This document shows positions 63,762 to 64,000 of a stretch of DNA of 64,000 bases, one piece after another. The stretch's first letter is position 1; every line of letters starts with the position of its first letter. The position numbers were made by a program, and so were the translations under genes. Source of the DNA: Gorsachius magnificus (Eukaryota; Chordata; Aves; Pelecaniformes; Ardeidae); contig CM067081.1 in assembly GCA_034008185.1 (NCBI GenBank), forward strand, positions 108,695,265-108,759,264. The letters run 5' to 3'. The notes beneath the pieces were generated by a model. That model was not told where the DNA came from. It made no database searches and saw only the letters and a program-made list of their open reading frames with translations.

Positions 63762-63887
63762 TTATCTGAATCTTGTCTTCTGGTTTTCAAGACCACCAAG
63801 CAAGGATTCATCTTTTTTACTTTCATCTAATTTCACCTTGTCTTTTAATTCTTTTTCAAGGGGGACTTCACAGGCTTTATCAGAGAC
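63762..63887 (-). CDS. candidate terminal coding exon of an unidentified minus-strand gene (partial)
   Basis: On the minus strand a T-rich stretch ends in ATTAG at 63888. It is followed by 41 open codons and a TAA stop at 63764-63762. An in-frame TAG overlaps the acceptor, so the frame is bounded exactly by the proposed splice site and the stop. The peptide begins VSDKACEVPLEKELKDK and ends LLGGLENQKTRFR. It is highly charged, K/E/D-rich and without hydrophobic segments, typical of a disordered cytosolic C-terminus. I cannot name the protein. The remaining exons would lie beyond position 64000. A donor-like AAG|GTGAAA occurs inside it, so alternative use is possible. A 41-codon frame alone can arise by chance; the composition and splice boundary are what raise it. 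Confidence 0.35.
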   Translation of the reverse strand, partial: VSDKACEVPLEKELKDKVKLDESKKDESLLGGLENQKTRFR

Positions 63888-64000
63888 CTAATAAAAAATA
63901 AAATAATATATGTCAGTCTATGGAGTAAACCCAGGTTACACATAAGAAGATGCAGGTATGCTGGTTCATTTAATCACCCAGTTCCATAAAGGAACTGAGT
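63888..64000. other. AT-rich right edge; possible intron of the candidate gene
   Basis: The minus strand just upstream of 63888 is T-rich (TTATTTTATTTTTTATTAG), as expected for a 3' intron end. Nothing else is seen. Confidence 0.3.

Noticed and set aside
1..64000. CRISPR arrays, bacterial operons, rRNA and tRNA genes
   Set aside because: I searched by eye for regularly spaced repeats, tRNA-like cloverleaf blocks and rRNA motifs and found none. The repeat content is vertebrate.

Overview
This window reads as vertebrate, and specifically avian, intergenic DNA. It is AT-rich, has no operons or dense coding, and its interspersed repeats are CR1 LINEs with the typical 3' ends (ATTCTATG or ATTCTGTG units) plus LTRs of bird endogenous retroviruses. 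I see no mammalian-type SINEs. Nothing indicates the species or chromosome. I found no complete protein-coding gene. Nearly all open frames here are of a length expected by chance in AT-rich DNA, or lie inside repeats.

Layout from left to right. 1-9.6 kb: a 5'-truncated CR1 (about 610-2132, +), then AT-rich DNA with a long pyrimidine tract and G-runs near 6.1-6.8 kb. 9.7-18.4 kb: a decayed LTR (9670-10240) and a full-length solo LTR of a related family (17846-18411), separated by AT-rich DNA. 18.4-26.5 kb: no repeat recognised, with one exon-like open segment on the minus strand (22327-22589). 26.6-29.8 kb: three minus-strand CR1 pieces. 30.2-33.1 kb: a long CR1 (+) carrying two nested insertions, a solo LTR with a 5-bp target duplication and a minus-strand CR1 tail with its own 5-bp duplication. 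34.1 and 38.2-38.9 kb: further CR1 pieces. 39-48.4 kb: AT-rich single-copy-looking DNA with a perfect 26-bp hairpin at 40.7 kb. 48.4-50.2 kb: a minus-strand LTR with apparent retroviral internal DNA attached, next to a separate LTR (+) of a different type. 50.2-64 kb: AT-rich DNA with a perfect 33-bp hairpin at 52.8 kb, an 18-base G-run at 58.5 kb, a CR1 3' tail at 62.4 kb and exon-like segments at 63.1 and 63.8 kb on the minus strand.

If any host gene reaches this window, the best evidence is on the minus strand: a candidate terminal coding exon at 63762-63887, whose gene would continue beyond the right edge, and weaker exon-like segments at 8.1, 22.4, 54.2 and 63.1 kb. These are inferences from open frame plus splice-site consensus and need alignment or RNA data. 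The most unusual non-repeat structures are the two perfect long-stem hairpins. All repeat identifications come from recalled family consensus patterns, not from a database search.
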